Part shown: positions 20,258 through 29,712 of the stretch, piece after piece
Layout of the letters: each line of letters starts with the position of its first letter
Numbering within the stretch: the first letter of the stretch is position 1
The notes under the pieces: model-generated
Seen by the model: only the letters and a program-made list of their open reading frames with translations
What the model was told of the DNA's origin: nothing
Database searches by the model: none
Assembly (NCBI RefSeq): GCF_001463765.1
Contig: NZ_BBWK01000051.1
Span: 19,941-83,940, forward strand
Source of the DNA: Aureimonas sp. AU4
Lineage (GTDB): Bacteria > Pseudomonadota > Alphaproteobacteria > Rhizobiales > Rhizobiaceae
Reading direction: 5' to 3'
Length of the DNA: 64,000 nucleotides
Position numbers and translations under genes: made by a program

Positions 20258-21250
20258 ATGAGCCGATCATCCCCCCTTCCGGACCCGATCGAGATCCGCG
20301 CGCCCGGTCTCGATGCCGCGACCTGCGAGACGGTCGTCATCCTGCCGACCTTCCGGCGGCCCGCGCAGGTCGTGGCGACGCTGCGCTCGCTGGAAGCGCA
20401 GCTGCGACGGCACCACGCCGCCGTGATCGTGATGGACAACGACGACGAGGGACGCGAGGGGCTGGAGGCGGTTCGCCCGCTCCTCGCCTCGGGCGAGATC
20501 CGGGGGCTGGCGCTGGTCGCCCGCGAGCGTGGCAACTGTTCGGCCTACAATGCGGGCTTCCGCACCGCGCTCGCCGAGTTTCCGCGCATGGCGCAATGCC
20601 TCGTGATCGACGACGACGAGCTGGCCGGCGAGGACTGGATCGCCCGGATGCTGGCCGAACAAGGCCGCAGCGGCGCCGATGTCGTGGGGGGCCCGCAGGT
20701 GCCCGTCATCGAGAATCGCCTCGACCATGCGCTCGCCCGTCATCCCGTGTTCGGCGCGCCCTACCAGCGCTCGGGTCCCGTGCCGATCCTCCTGTCCTCG
20801 GGCAATGTCCTGATCCGCCGGGCGGTCCTCGAGGCGGCCGGCGACCCGGTGCTCGACACGGGCTTCAACTTCATCGGCGGCGGCGACAGCGACTTCTATT
20901 CCCGCATGCGCGAGCGGGGCTTCCGCTTCTCGTGGTGCGCCGAGGCCCTCGTGTTCGAGACCGTTCCCGAGCGGCGCACGCGCTTCGGCTGGCTCAACGC
21001 CCGGGCCCTTCGCAACGGCGCGCTCTCCTCGATCATCGAGCACCGCCGCCGTCCCGACCTCGCCGGCCGTCTGCGCACGCTCGGCAAGAGCCTCTGCCTG
21101 CTTCTGGCGGCGCCGATCCGAGGCGTCCTTCTCGGGTGGCGCCAGCGCCTGGCGCTTGCCGCGCTCTACCCGCTCCAGATCGCGATCGGACGCTTCATGG
21201 CCGAGATCGGCCTGATCGGCGAGCAGTACCGCCAGCCCGAGCGGAACTGA
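20258..21250 (+). CDS. Family 2 glycosyltransferase
   Basis: GT-A enzyme, 330 aa. The domain opens with ETVVILPTFRRPAQVVATLRSL, has NCSAYNAGFRTAL, the DxD-like metal site LVIDDDELAGEDW and an acceptor-side region GGDSDFYSRMRERGF. A hydrophobic C-terminal part may contact the membrane. I chose the ATG at 20258 because GGAGG (20244-20248) lies 9 bases upstream; the ATG at 20249 directly touches that GGAGG and cannot use it. It is divergent from the GT4 gene across 150 bases and is probably part of the same polysaccharide locus. Confidence 0.88.
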   Translation: MSRSSPLPDPIEIRAPGLDAATCETVVILPTFRRPAQVVATLRSLEAQLRRHHAAVIVMDNDDEGREGLEAVRPLLASGEIRGLALVARERGNCSAYNAGFRTALAEFPRMAQCLVIDDDELAGEDWIARMLAEQGRSGADVVGGPQVPVIENRLDHALARHPVFGAPYQRSGPVPILLSSGNVLIRRAVLEAAGDPVLDTGFNFIGGGDSDFYSRMRERGFRFSWCAEALVFETVPERRTRFGWLNARALRNGALSSIIEHRRRPDLAGRLRTLGKSLCLLLAAPIRGVLLGWRQRLALAALYPLQIAIGRFMAEIGLIGEQYRQPERN

Positions 21251-21321
21251 CGGTGGCGCCCCGCGGCGTCCCGCCCTAGTTGCGGGCGCGACGCAAAGGC
21301 ATCCCCCGCGAGGACTGACGC

Positions 21322-21771
21322 ATGGACCTTCTCCGCCTGATGGCGCTCGACGACGAGGATCTCGCCATCCTCTCGGCCCATGCGCAGGACGGGGTGGCGC
21401 GGCTCGGCGACCTCGTCTACCTGCCCGCCGAGAAGCAGTTCGCGGTCGGCTTCAACCGCTTCCGCTGGGAGCGGGCGACCGCGCGCCGGCGCTGGTTCGG
21501 GCGGCCCGTCGCCTTCGAGCGGCGGCGCTCCGCGCTCCATTTCGACCGCGTCCTCGCCGTGCGCCGCCAGAACCTGCCGGCCGATCCCGACGCCGTCCTG
21601 GCGCTCCTCGCCATCCGCTGGCACCCCGGCGCGGCCCCGTCGGGCACGGTGGAGCTTGTGTTCGCCGGCCAGGGCGCGATAAGGCTCGACGTCGAGTGCA
21701 TCGAGGCCCAGCTTGCCGACCTCGGCCCGGCCTGGGACACGCTGGCGCGTCCCGACCACGACCGGGGCTGA
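21322..21771 (+). CDS. DUF2948 family protein
   Basis: Small alphaproteobacterial protein of unknown function, 149 aa. Recognisable family features are the start [23 protein letters not shown], the [13 protein letters not shown] strand and the C-terminal [13 protein letters not shown]. Family members commonly precede hisD, as here with a 34-base gap, so it is probably cotranscribed with hisD, UPF0262 and the phosphatase gene. No catalytic motif is evident. Confidence 0.88.
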   Translation: MDLLRLMALDDEDLAILSAHAQDGVARLGDLVYLPAEKQFAVGFNRFRWERATARRRWFGRPVAFERRRSALHFDRVLAVRRQNLPADPDAVLALLAIRWHPGAAPSGTVELVFAGQGAIRLDVECIEAQLADLGPAWDTLARPDHDRG

Positions 21772-21805
21772 GCGCGGCGGGCCGCCCTATCCAGAAGGTC
21801 CCGCC

Positions 21806-23104
21806 TTGCCCCAACGGCTCCACAGCGCCGACCCCGACTTCGAGCCGCGCTTTCGCGACCTGCTCGCCGCCAAGCGCGAGGCCTCGGTGGACGTCGAGGC
21901 CGCCGTGCGCGCGATCCTCGACGACGTGCGCGCGCGGGGCGACGACGCCCTGATCGACTACACGCGTCGCTTCGACGCCCTGGAGCTGACGCCCGAAACG
22001 CTGCGCGTCTCGCCGGACGAGATCCAGGCGGCGCTGGAGGCGACCCCGGAGACGACGCTGGAGGCGCTGCGCTTCGCGCACGAGCGCATCCGCAGCCACC
22101 ACGCGCGCCAGCGCCCCGCCGACGAGCGCTACACGGACTCGCTCGGCGCCGAGCTCGGCCACCGCTGGACGGCGGTGGAATCGGTCGGGCTCTACGTGCC
22201 GGGCGGAGCGGCGAGCTACCCCTCCTCGGTGCTGATGAACGCGGTGCCCGCCAAGGTCGCGGGCGTCCGGCGCATCGCCATGGTGGTGCCGGCCATGCGC
22301 GGCGCGCTGAACCCGCTCGTTCTGGCCGCCGCCTCGGTCGCCGGCGTGTCCGAGATCTACCGGGTGGGCGGCGCGCAGGCGATCGGCGCGCTTGCCTACG
22401 GCACGCACTCGATTCCCGCCGTCGCCAAGATCGTCGGCCCCGGCAACGCCTATGTGGCGAGCGCCAAACGGCAGGTCTTCGGAAGCGTCGGCATCGACAT
22501 GGTGGCGGGCCCCTCCGAGGTCCTCGTGATCGCCGACGGCGAGAACGACCCGGACTGGCTGGCCGCCGACCTCCTGGCGCAGGCCGAGCACGACGCGGCC
22601 GCGCAGTCGATCCTCCTCACCGACAGCGCCGAGCTGGCCGATGCCGTGGAGCGGGCGGTGGAGCGCCAGCTCGCCACGCTCAACCGCTCGGCCACGGCCC
22701 GCGAGAGCTGGGAGACGTTCGGCGCCGTGATCGTGGTGCGCTCGCTCGACGAGGCGCCCGCGCTCGCCGACCGCATCGCGGCCGAGCATCTCGAGATCGC
22801 CACCGACGACCCCGACGCGCTGTTCGGGCGCATCCGCAACGCCGGCGCGGCCTTCCTCGGGCGCCACACGCCCGAGGTGATCGGCGACTATGTCGGCGGC
22901 TCCAACCACGTCCTGCCGACGGCGCGCTCGGCGCGCTTCTCCTCGGGCCTTTCGGTGCTCGACTTCGTGAAGCGCACCTCGATCCTCAAGCTCTCGGCCG
23001 AGACCTTGCGCGCGCTGGCACCGGCCGCGATCGAGCTGGCACGCGTGGAAGGACTCGACGCGCACGCGCGCTCGGTCGCCATCCGGCTCAATCCGGGCGC
23101 CTGA
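21806..23104 (+). CDS. hisD: Histidinol dehydrogenase
   Basis: Oxidises L-histidinol to L-histidine in two NAD+-dependent steps, the last reaction of histidine biosynthesis, zinc-dependent and cytoplasmic. I start at TTG 21806 (AGAAGG 7 bases upstream), which gives 432 aa and the usual N-terminus [12 protein letters not shown]; longer versions reach into the DUF2948 gene. Motifs: [61 protein letters not shown] and GGSNHVLPT. Other his genes are not in the window. Confidence 0.96.
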   Translation: MPQRLHSADPDFEPRFRDLLAAKREASVDVEAAVRAILDDVRARGDDALIDYTRRFDALELTPETLRVSPDEIQAALEATPETTLEALRFAHERIRSHHARQRPADERYTDSLGAELGHRWTAVESVGLYVPGGAASYPSSVLMNAVPAKVAGVRRIAMVVPAMRGALNPLVLAAASVAGVSEIYRVGGAQAIGALAYGTHSIPAVAKIVGPGNAYVASAKRQVFGSVGIDMVAGPSEVLVIADGENDPDWLAADLLAQAEHDAAAQSILLTDSAELADAVERAVERQLATLNRSATARESWETFGAVIVVRSLDEAPALADRIAAEHLEIATDDPDALFGRIRNAGAAFLGRHTPEVIGDYVGGSNHVLPTARSARFSSGLSVLDFVKRTSILKLSAETLRALAPAAIELARVEGLDAHARSVAIRLNPGA

Positions 23105-23106
23105 CG

Positions 23107-23574
23107 GTGGGTGGCGGTCGCCTCGTCGCGGTGGAGCTCGACGCCTCGGTGGGCCGCGCCCCGCCCGACGTCGAGCACGAGCGGCGCGTCGCGATCGTCG
23201 ACCTCCTGGAGGAGAACCGCTTCGAGCCGGTCGGCGCGCCCGAAGGGCCGTTGCGGCTGCGGCTCTCGCTCGCCGACCGTCGGCTCGTCTTCGACATCCG
23301 CTCCGAAGGCGATCAGGCGCTCGTGACCCACATCCTGTCGCTGACGCCCTTTCGTCGCGTGATCCGCGACTATTTCCTGATCTGCGACAGCTACCAGGAG
23401 GCGATCCGCACCGCCACGCCCTCGCAGATCGAGGCGATCGACATGGGCCGGCGCGGCATCCACAACGACGGGTCCGACCTCCTGCGCGAGCGGCTCGAGG
23501 GCAAGATCGCCCTCGACAAGGACACGGCGCGCCGCCTCTTCACGCTGATCTGCGTGCTGCATCGGCGCGCGTGA
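23107..23574 (+). CDS. UPF0262 family protein
   Basis: Conserved alphaproteobacterial protein of unknown function, 155 aa. Family hallmarks are [22 protein letters not shown] near the N-terminus, the central [18 protein letters not shown] and the C-terminal [18 protein letters not shown] segment. It begins at GTG two bases after the hisD stop, which implies translational coupling. The order hisD, UPF0262, low-Mr phosphatase recurs in the order to which this genome appears to belong. Confidence 0.9.
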   Translation: MGGGRLVAVELDASVGRAPPDVEHERRVAIVDLLEENRFEPVGAPEGPLRLRLSLADRRLVFDIRSEGDQALVTHILSLTPFRRVIRDYFLICDSYQEAIRTATPSQIEAIDMGRRGIHNDGSDLLRERLEGKIALDKDTARRLFTLICVLHRRA

Positions 23575-23609
23575 GGGAGGATGATCGGAGTGAGCGGGGA
23601 AGGGACGAG

Positions 23610-24062
23610 ATGAGCGGCACCCCGGCAGGCGGCGCGCCCGGCTCGATCCTGTTCGTCTGCGGGCAGAACTCGATCCGCTCGCCCATGGCCGAGGCCATCG
23701 CTCGGGCCGTCCTGCCGGGCACCTACGTCGCATCGGCCGGGGTGAAGGGCGGCGAGCGCGACCCGTTCGTGGACGTCGTGCTGGCGGAAGAAGGCCTGAC
23801 ACTCGGCGACCGCAGGCCGCAGACGGTCGAGGATCTCGCGGACGGCTATTTCGATCTCGTCGTCACGCTCTCGCCCGAGGCCCATCACGCGGTGATGGAC
23901 GCGACGGGCGCCGACGCCACCGCGGTCGAGTTCTGGCCCATGCCCGATCCCTCCGCCGTCAACGGCAGCCGCGACCAGATCCTCGACGCCTATCGCGACC
24001 TCTACCGGCGCATGCGCCGGCGCCTTACCGAGTTCGGCGAACGCCGGCGCCCGCCGGTCTAG
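23610..24062 (+). CDS. Low-molecular-weight protein tyrosine phosphatase family protein
   Basis: Cysteine phosphatase (or arsenate-reductase-like) enzyme of 150 aa. The P-loop CX5R reads CGQNSIRS with Cys17 and Arg23, just after ILFV, as in the family. The acid Asp is probably in the C-terminal PMPDPSAVNGS. I chose ATG 23610, preceded by GGGAAGGGACGAG, over a GTG at 23571 that overlaps the UPF0262 stop. Its stop overlaps the stop of the convergent MFS gene. The substrate is unknown. Confidence 0.85.
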   Translation: MSGTPAGGAPGSILFVCGQNSIRSPMAEAIARAVLPGTYVASAGVKGGERDPFVDVVLAEEGLTLGDRRPQTVEDLADGYFDLVVTLSPEAHHAVMDATGADATAVEFWPMPDPSAVNGSRDQILDAYRDLYRRMRRRLTEFGERRRPPV

Positions 24063-25654
24063 TGCGCGTCGGCCTTCACGCCGGCGCGCGGCTTGGCGAT
24101 GAAGACGGTCATGACGCACAGGCCGGCGAAGAGCGCGGTCAGGAACAGGAAGACGTCCGAGAAGGCCATGACGCTCGCCTCGCGCCGCACGAGGCCGACG
24201 AGCTGGCCGATCGCCGCGTTGGGGCCATCGAGCCCGCCCGCCGAAAGGCTGGCCGCCATCTGCGACAGGCGGTCCTCGGCGATCTGCGAACCCCAGCGCA
24301 CGCGCTCGGCCAGACGGTCGTAGTGCAGCGCCGTGCGGTCGTTGATCATCGTGTTGATGATCGCAAGGCCCACCGCGCCGCCGAGGTTACGCGTCAGGTT
24401 GTAGAGGCCGGAGGCGCCCTTCATCTTGTCCGGGGTCAGCGTTCCCAGCGCCACGTTGTTGATCGGCACCATGGCCATCATCAGCCCGAAGCCGCGCAGG
24501 ATCTGCGGGATGAAGAGCTCGCGGAAGTCCCAGTCGTGGGTGATGCCGCTCATCAGCCACGTGCCGAGCGCGAACGAGGTGAAGCCCATCAGCATCATGA
24601 CGCGCGGATCGAGCTTGGTGGAAAGCTTGCCCGAGATCGGGGCGGTCGCGAACATGGCGAGGCCCGAGACGAACATGGTCTCGCCGATCATCAGCGAATC
24701 GTAGCCCCGGATGCGGCCGAGATAGACGGGGTAGAGATAGGTCAGGCCGTAGAGCCCGACGCCCATGATGAAGGAGAAGAGCGAGCCGAAGGCGAAGTTG
24801 CGGTTCGTGAACGCCGTCAGGTCGACGATCGGCTCCTTGGCCGTGAAGGCGCGGTAGAGGAACAGGAGCGCGCCCAGCACCAGGATCACGGTCATGACGA
24901 CGATCACCTGGTCGTCGAACCAGTCGTCGAGCGGCCCCTCCTCCAGGACGTATTCGAGCGAGCCGAGGAAGGCGGCCATGCCGAGAAGCCCGAACCAGTC
25001 GAAGTTCTTGAAGAGCGCGAGGTTCGGCTTGTCGAAGTCGACGAGGTTCCAGACCGAGATCGCGACCACGATGCCGAAGGGCACGTTGACGAGAAACAGC
25101 CAGTGCCACGACAGCGCATGGCTGAGGTAGCCGCCGACGGTCGGGCCGATCGTGGGGGCGAGCGTCGCCACGAGGCCGATCATGGGCGAGACCACGGCGC
25201 GCTTGGAGGGCGGGAAGATCGTGAAGGCCGCCGCGAACACGCTCGGGATCATGCCGCCGCCGATGAAGCCCTGCAGCGCGCGGTAGATGATCATCTGGTC
25301 GATGTTGGTGGCCGTGGCGCACAGCGCCGAGGACGCCGTGAAACCGGCCGCCGCCAGCGTGAACAGGACGCGCGTCGACAGCATCCGGGCGAGGAACCCG
25401 GACAAGGGGATCATGATCACCTCGGCGATCAGGTAGGCGGTCTGGACCCAGGCGATCTCGTCGGTCGAGGCCGACAGGCCCGCCTGGATCTCGGCCAGCG
25501 AGGCCGAGACGATCTGGATGTCCAGGATCGCCATGAACATGCCGAACACCATCGCCATGAAGGCGAGCATCCGGCGCAGCGGCACGGCATCGGGGGCGGC
25601 GGGCGGCGCGGCGGCGCGCGGCGGGCCGCCGGCGGTCAGGGTCGTCGAGGACAT
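24059..25654 (-). CDS. emrB: DHA2 (EmrB/QacA) family MFS drug exporter
   Basis: Proton-driven multidrug exporter of the inner membrane, 531 aa as expected for 14-helix DHA2 proteins. Motifs: MFMAILDIQIVSASLAEI in helix 1 and the motif-C-like GLVATLAPTIGPTVGGYL. It lies 36 bases downstream of an EmrA/HlyD-type adaptor gene, forming a tripartite efflux system that needs an outer-membrane TolC partner not seen here. Regulation is probably by the divergent TetR gene. The drug range is unknown. Confidence 0.94.
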   Translation of the reverse strand: MSSTTLTAGGPPRAAAPPAAPDAVPLRRMLAFMAMVFGMFMAILDIQIVSASLAEIQAGLSASTDEIAWVQTAYLIAEVIMIPLSGFLARMLSTRVLFTLAAAGFTASSALCATATNIDQMIIYRALQGFIGGGMIPSVFAAAFTIFPPSKRAVVSPMIGLVATLAPTIGPTVGGYLSHALSWHWLFLVNVPFGIVVAISVWNLVDFDKPNLALFKNFDWFGLLGMAAFLGSLEYVLEEGPLDDWFDDQVIVVMTVILVLGALLFLYRAFTAKEPIVDLTAFTNRNFAFGSLFSFIMGVGLYGLTYLYPVYLGRIRGYDSLMIGETMFVSGLAMFATAPISGKLSTKLDPRVMMLMGFTSFALGTWLMSGITHDWDFRELFIPQILRGFGLMMAMVPINNVALGTLTPDKMKGASGLYNLTRNLGGAVGLAIINTMINDRTALHYDRLAERVRWGSQIAEDRLSQMAASLSAGGLDGPNAAIGQLVGLVRREASVMAFSDVFLFLTALFAGLCVMTVFIAKPRAGVKADAH

Positions 25655-25690
25655 GCGATCCCGCCTTTCGCGAGAGGAATCGGCTGAGGC

Positions 25691-26890
25691 TTAGCGGTTG
25701 GCGGCCCCGGTGGCGCCCGGCGCGGTGCGCCGGTCCACCGACACGGTGACCGAGAGGCCCGGCCGCAGCTTGCCGGAATGGGCGTCGGCCGGATCGATCG
25801 CGATCCGAACCGGCACGCGCTGCACGATCTTGGTGAAGTTGCCGGTCGCGTTGTCGGCCGGCAGCAGCGAGAAGACCGAGCCCGAGGCCGGCGAGACCGA
25901 CTCCACCGTGCCCGTCACCTCGACGCCCGGCAGCGCATCGACCTCGATGCGCGCCCGCTCGCCCGCGACGATCTCGCCGAGCTGCGTTTCCTTGAAGTTC
26001 GCATCGACGAAGACCTTGTCGAGCGGCACGATCGCGGCGAGGCGCCGGCTCGGCGAGACGAGGTCGCCCGGCTGGGCCGCGAGGTTGCCGACGATCCCGT
26101 CATAGGGCGCGCGCAGCGTGGTGAAGGAGAGGTCGCGCGCCGCCTGGTCGCGGGCGACCGTGAGCTCGCCGGTCTTGCTCTCGCCTTCCTTGATCTGGGC
26201 ATCCAGCACGCCGACCTGCGCCTCGGCGGCGCTGATCGTGGCATCGGCGCCACCGAGGCGCGCATCGGCCGCGGCCTTGGCGGAGCGGGCCTGGTCGAGC
26301 ACGACCTGCGTGCCCGCGCCGGACTGGACGAGGCGCTGGGCGCGCTGGAGGTCGAGCGCGGCCTGGTCCGCCGTGCTCTGGAGCGCGGCGCGGTTGGCCT
26401 GCGCCTCGCCCACCTGCCGCTGGGCGGCTTCGCGCTGGGCGCGCACGCTGTCGATCGTGGCGTTCTGGGTGGCGAGCTTGGCCTCGGCCGAGCGCAAGGC
26501 GAGCTGGTAGTCGCCCGGGTCGATCTCGACGATCGGGTCGCCCGCCTTCACGGTCTGGTTCTCCACCACCGGGACGCTCGCGATATAGCCCGTGATCTTG
26601 GGCGTCATGATCGCCATGTCGGCTGAGACGTAGGCGTCGTCGGTCGTCACCATGAAGCGCCCGTCGATCCACCACTGGTGGCCGAACCAGGCGCCGCCCG
26701 CCACTGCCGCCAGGAGAACGCCCGACAGGAGAAGCTTGCGCAGGCCCCCGCCCTTCCGCTTGGGCGGTGCGGCCGCCTGCGCGGGCGCTGCGACCGGCGC
26801 GGTCTCGGACGTCTTGCGACCAACGACCTCGAGACGGGGCTGCGCGCGCTCGCCGGGCTCTCCGACCTTCTCGGTGACGGACTGGGACAT
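25691..26890 (-). CDS. emrA: EmrA/HlyD-type membrane fusion protein
   Basis: Periplasmic adaptor of the efflux pump, 399 aa. A basic, Pro/Ala-rich cytoplasmic N-terminus precedes one membrane helix (LLLSGVLLAAVAGGAWFGHQ). Then come the split biotinyl-lipoyl domain (YIASVPVVENQTVKAGDPI ... APYDGIVGNLAAQPGDLVSP) with a coiled-coil hairpin between, and a beta-barrel (KVFVDANFKETQLGEIV). It is first in the operon, 36 bases before the MFS gene. A 25-bp inverted repeat (26907-26931) sits just before its start. Confidence 0.94.
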   Translation of the reverse strand: MSQSVTEKVGEPGERAQPRLEVVGRKTSETAPVAAPAQAAAPPKRKGGGLRKLLLSGVLLAAVAGGAWFGHQWWIDGRFMVTTDDAYVSADMAIMTPKITGYIASVPVVENQTVKAGDPIVEIDPGDYQLALRSAEAKLATQNATIDSVRAQREAAQRQVGEAQANRAALQSTADQAALDLQRAQRLVQSGAGTQVVLDQARSAKAAADARLGGADATISAAEAQVGVLDAQIKEGESKTGELTVARDQAARDLSFTTLRAPYDGIVGNLAAQPGDLVSPSRRLAAIVPLDKVFVDANFKETQLGEIVAGERARIEVDALPGVEVTGTVESVSPASGSVFSLLPADNATGNFTKIVQRVPVRIAIDPADAHSGKLRPGLSVTVSVDRRTAPGATGAANR

Positions 26891-26906
26891 GACAACCTCG
26901 GGAAAA

Positions 26907-26931
26907 ATCGAACCGAACCGTTCAGTTCGAT
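26907..26931. promoter_or_regulatory. Inverted repeat between emrA and the TetR gene (candidate TetR operator)
   Basis: ATCGAAC at 26907-26913 and GTTCGAT at 26925-26931 are exact inverted copies separated by 11 bases. It lies 16 bases before the emrA start and about 100 bases before the TetR start, in the only intergenic space between the divergent genes. TTGACC at 26933-26938 next to it could serve as a -35 for the regulator gene. Autorepression with pump repression is the usual arrangement. Confidence 0.6.
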
Positions 26932-27032
26932 CTTGACCTAACGCGTCGCCTCGCGCATTTCAAGCGGGTCAAGGTGCACTGCAAAAAGAAAGTTCACCTT
27001 ACCGTGAAAACCGTTTGAATCGGGAGGCTTCC

Positions 27033-27695
27033 TTGAGCGAGACCATGGCGCGGATCTGCCCGGCCGAAGGTCGCAGCGCGGCCGGCGAGGACCCGGCGAA
27101 GCGGCGCCAGATCCTGGAAGGCGCCAAGCGGGTCTTCGTGTCGACGGGCTTCGACGCGGCCTCGATGAACGACATCACGCGCGAGAGCGGCGTGTCGAAG
27201 TCGACCCTCTACGTCTACTTCCGCTCGAAGGAGGAGCTCTTCCACGCCCTGATCGCGGAGGAGCGCGAGGCCTACTTCGCCGATATCGAGGAACTCCTGG
27301 TCGATGCCGGGCGGCCCGACGTCACGCTGCGCCGCTTCGCGCAGCGCCTGTTCGACCTGATGCTCTCGCCCGAGGCCATGACCGCCAAGCGCACCGTGAT
27401 CGCGGTGGCGAGCCGCATGCCCGAGCTCGGGCGCGAGTTCTACCGGCGCGGCCCGATGCGCGGCCTGGCGCTGGTCGCCGAATTCATCCGGCGCGCCAGC
27501 GAGCTCGGCACGCTCAAGGTCGAGGATCACGAGCTCGCCGCCTCGCAGTTCATCGAGCTGGCGACCGCCGGCGTCCTGCGCCGCCGCTTCTTCGACGACC
27601 AGGCCCCGCCCCTGTCGGCGTCCGAGCGCGACCGCATCGTCGACGCGGCCGTGCGCGTCTTCATGGCGGCCTACGGGCCGGACCGGCGGGACTGA
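27033..27695 (+). CDS. TetR/AcrR family transcriptional regulator
   Basis: Ligand-responsive repressor, probably of the divergent emrAB pump and itself. The N-terminal HTH reads RRQILEGAKRVFVSTGFDAASM, then ITRESGVSKSTLYVYFRSKEELF; the C-terminal half is the AcrR-type ligand domain. I chose TTG 27033 because GGGAGG (27022-27027) lies 5 bases before it, giving 220 aa; ATG 27045 is the alternative. It faces emrA across a 142-base region with an inverted repeat at 26907-26931. Confidence 0.9.
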   Translation: MSETMARICPAEGRSAAGEDPAKRRQILEGAKRVFVSTGFDAASMNDITRESGVSKSTLYVYFRSKEELFHALIAEEREAYFADIEELLVDAGRPDVTLRRFAQRLFDLMLSPEAMTAKRTVIAVASRMPELGREFYRRGPMRGLALVAEFIRRASELGTLKVEDHELAASQFIELATAGVLRRRFFDDQAPPLSASERDRIVDAAVRVFMAAYGPDRRD

Positions 27696-27719
27696 ACGCC
27701 CCCGCCGCCCGCTCGCGCC

Positions 27720-28418
27720 TCAACGCCCGGGCGTGGCGAAGTCGGCGATCGCGGCCTGGACCTCGGCCATGCCCCAGCCCTTCTCGGACGAGGTGGACAG
27801 AATGGCGGGATAGGCGGCGGGCCGCTTGCGGATCAGCTCGCGCGTCGCCGCCTCCAGCTTCGGCAGCGCGAGGTTCGAGATCTTGTCGGCCTTGGTCAGC
27901 ACGATCTGGTAGGACACGGCGGCCTTGTCGAGGAGCTGGAGCACCTCGATGTCGTTGCCCTTGATGCCGTGGCGCGCGTCGATCAGCACGAAGACGCGCT
28001 TCAGCGTCGCGCGCCCCCGCAGGTAGTCGAAGACGAGCTTGGTCCAGGCGTCGACCTGGTCCTTGGGTGCCTTGGCGTAGCCGTAGCCCGGCATGTCGAC
28101 GAGCGCGAGCGGCGGCAGGTCTCCCGCTTCGCCGGAATAGCCGTCCGGCACGAAGTAGTTCAGCTCCTGCGTGCGCCCCGGCGTGTTGGAGGTGCGCGCC
28201 AGCCCCTTCTGCCCGACCAGCCCGTTGATCAGCGACGACTTGCCGACGTTGGAGCGCCCCGCGAACGCGACCTCGGGCGGACCCTCGGGCGGCAGGAACT
28301 TCATGGACGGAACGCCCCGGATGAAGACCCAGGGGCGGGCAAAGAACAGGCGCGCCGATTCCAGGCGCGCGGCCTCGCGCGCGGCAGCCGCCTCGGTCTC
28401 GGGCGTCGCCTCGCTCAT
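27720..28418 (-). CDS. engB: Ribosome biogenesis GTP-binding protein (EngB/YsxC/YihA)
   Basis: Essential small GTPase in 50S ribosome assembly, 232 aa. G motifs in order: G1 [13 protein letters not shown] near residue 54, G2 region [15 protein letters not shown]3 DMPGYGYA, G4 LTKADKIS, and G5 near STSSEKGWG. In many rhizobia it follows yidC; here the upstream neighbour is an iron importer on the other strand, so the usual context is broken on that side. The 28419-28677 gap holds the iron box but no gene. Confidence 0.95.
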   Translation of the reverse strand: MSEATPETEAAAAREAARLESARLFFARPWVFIRGVPSMKFLPPEGPPEVAFAGRSNVGKSSLINGLVGQKGLARTSNTPGRTQELNYFVPDGYSGEAGDLPPLALVDMPGYGYAKAPKDQVDAWTKLVFDYLRGRATLKRVFVLIDARHGIKGNDIEVLQLLDKAAVSYQIVLTKADKISNLALPKLEAATRELIRKRPAAYPAILSTSSEKGWGMAEVQAAIADFATPGR

Positions 28419-28615
28419 GCTCCGCGCTCCGCGACAAGAGGTTCGGGCGGGATGGAAAAGGGTCGGGGCCCGGCGGGCATGGCGGCTCCTGGCTCACAGG
28501 ATCGGGCGGAAGCGAAGCCCCCGCGAGACTGGAAAGGTCCGGCTTTACGGGAAAGCCGCCGGGCGCGCCAGCATGTCGCCCCTGGTTCGGCCATCCCGCG
28601 CAGCGCTCCAATAGT

Positions 28616-28630
28616 TGACTCATGCCATCA
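28616..28630. promoter_or_regulatory. TGA-N9-TCA box (candidate RirA/iron-responsive operator)
   Basis: TGA at 28616-28618 and TCA at 28628-28630 are separated by exactly nine bases, within TTGA...TCAA. This fits the iron-responsive operator bound by RirA in Rhizobiales. It lies 48-62 bases upstream of the iron-binding protein gene. The motif is short, so its position ahead of an iron operon carries most of the weight. Confidence 0.5.
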
Positions 28631-28677
28631 AGTTTGCGACCTCCGGCCGGTCCGCCGCCCGCCGCGAGTTGCCTTGC

Positions 28678-29712
28678 ATGATCCCGTTCCACCTTCCCGG
28701 CCGGCTCACGGCTTCCCGCGAGAGCCCCGGCCCGACGCGGCGCACGGTGCTCGGCGGCCTCGCCTGCGCGCTGTTCGCCCGGCCCGCGTGGGCGCAGGCG
28801 GAGATCCGCTTCCGGCACGTGTTCGGCGAGACGGTCCTTGCCAAGCCCGCCGTGCGCATCGTCTCGCTCGGCTTCACCACGCAGGATCCCCTCCTTGCGC
28901 TCGGCGTCCAGCCGGTCGCGGTGCGCGCCTGGTTCGGTGACCAGCCCGCCTCGATCTGGCCCTGGGCCCAGCCCTATCTCCGGGGCGAGGCGCCCGCCGT
29001 GATCGCGGGCGAGGTCGCGATGGAGACCGTGGCCTCGCTCCGACCCGATCTCATCGTCGCCATCGGCTCCGGCATCACGCAGGACGAATACGCGATCCTG
29101 TCGCAGATTGCGCCGACCCTCATGCAGCCGCCGGGGGCCGCGACCTACGCCCTGCCGTGGGACGAGACGACGCGCCTCCTCGGCCGCGCGCTCGGCCGCG
29201 ATGCCCTGGCCGAGGAGCGCATCGCGGAAACGCGCCGGCTCTTCGCCGAGGCCCGGGCGCGCCATCCCGACTGGGAGGGCCGGAGCGCGGCGGCGGCCTA
29301 CCATTTCGGCGGCGAGACGGGCGCCTTCACGGCCGAGGACACGCGCGGCCGCTTCCTGAGCGAACTCGGCTTCCAAATCCCGCAAGAGATCGAGCGGCTG
29401 GGCGGAGGCCACTTCTACGCCGGCCTCTCGCCCGAGGACCTGTCGCCGCTCGACGCGGATCTCCTCGTCTGGGTCTCGTCGCTCGACGCGGCGCCCGATC
29501 TCGCCGCCCTCCCCATGCGCCGGCTCCTCGGTGCGCACCGAGAGGGGCGCGAGGTCTTCGCCGGGGCGCTGACGGCCGGGGCCCTGTCCTTCGGCAGCGT
29601 CCTGTCCCTGCCCTTCGCGCTGGCGCAGCTGGAGGGCGACATGGCGCTGGCGCTCGACGGCGACCCGGCGACCGCCGTGCCCTCGGCGGTGCGCGCGGGC
29701 CTCGCGCCTTGA
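28678..29712 (+). CDS. Iron-siderophore ABC importer substrate-binding protein
   Basis: Periplasmic class III binding protein (FhuD/FecB fold), 344 aa. A twin-arginine-like signal (TRRTVLGGLACALFARPAWA) ends near AQA. The mature part has RIVSLGFTTQDPLLALGVQPVAV and ETVASLRPDLIVAIGSGITQDEYAILSQIAPT, typical of iron-chelate binders. I use ATG 28678, because the TTG at 28615 would overlap the iron box. It is first of four genes, each overlapping the next. Hydroxamate-type siderophore or another ferric chelate is likely; which one is unknown. Confidence 0.9.
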   Translation: MIPFHLPGRLTASRESPGPTRRTVLGGLACALFARPAWAQAEIRFRHVFGETVLAKPAVRIVSLGFTTQDPLLALGVQPVAVRAWFGDQPASIWPWAQPYLRGEAPAVIAGEVAMETVASLRPDLIVAIGSGITQDEYAILSQIAPTLMQPPGAATYALPWDETTRLLGRALGRDALAEERIAETRRLFAEARARHPDWEGRSAAAAYHFGGETGAFTAEDTRGRFLSELGFQIPQEIERLGGGHFYAGLSPEDLSPLDADLLVWVSSLDAAPDLAALPMRRLLGAHREGREVFAGALTAGALSFGSVLSLPFALAQLEGDMALALDGDPATAVPSAVRAGLAP

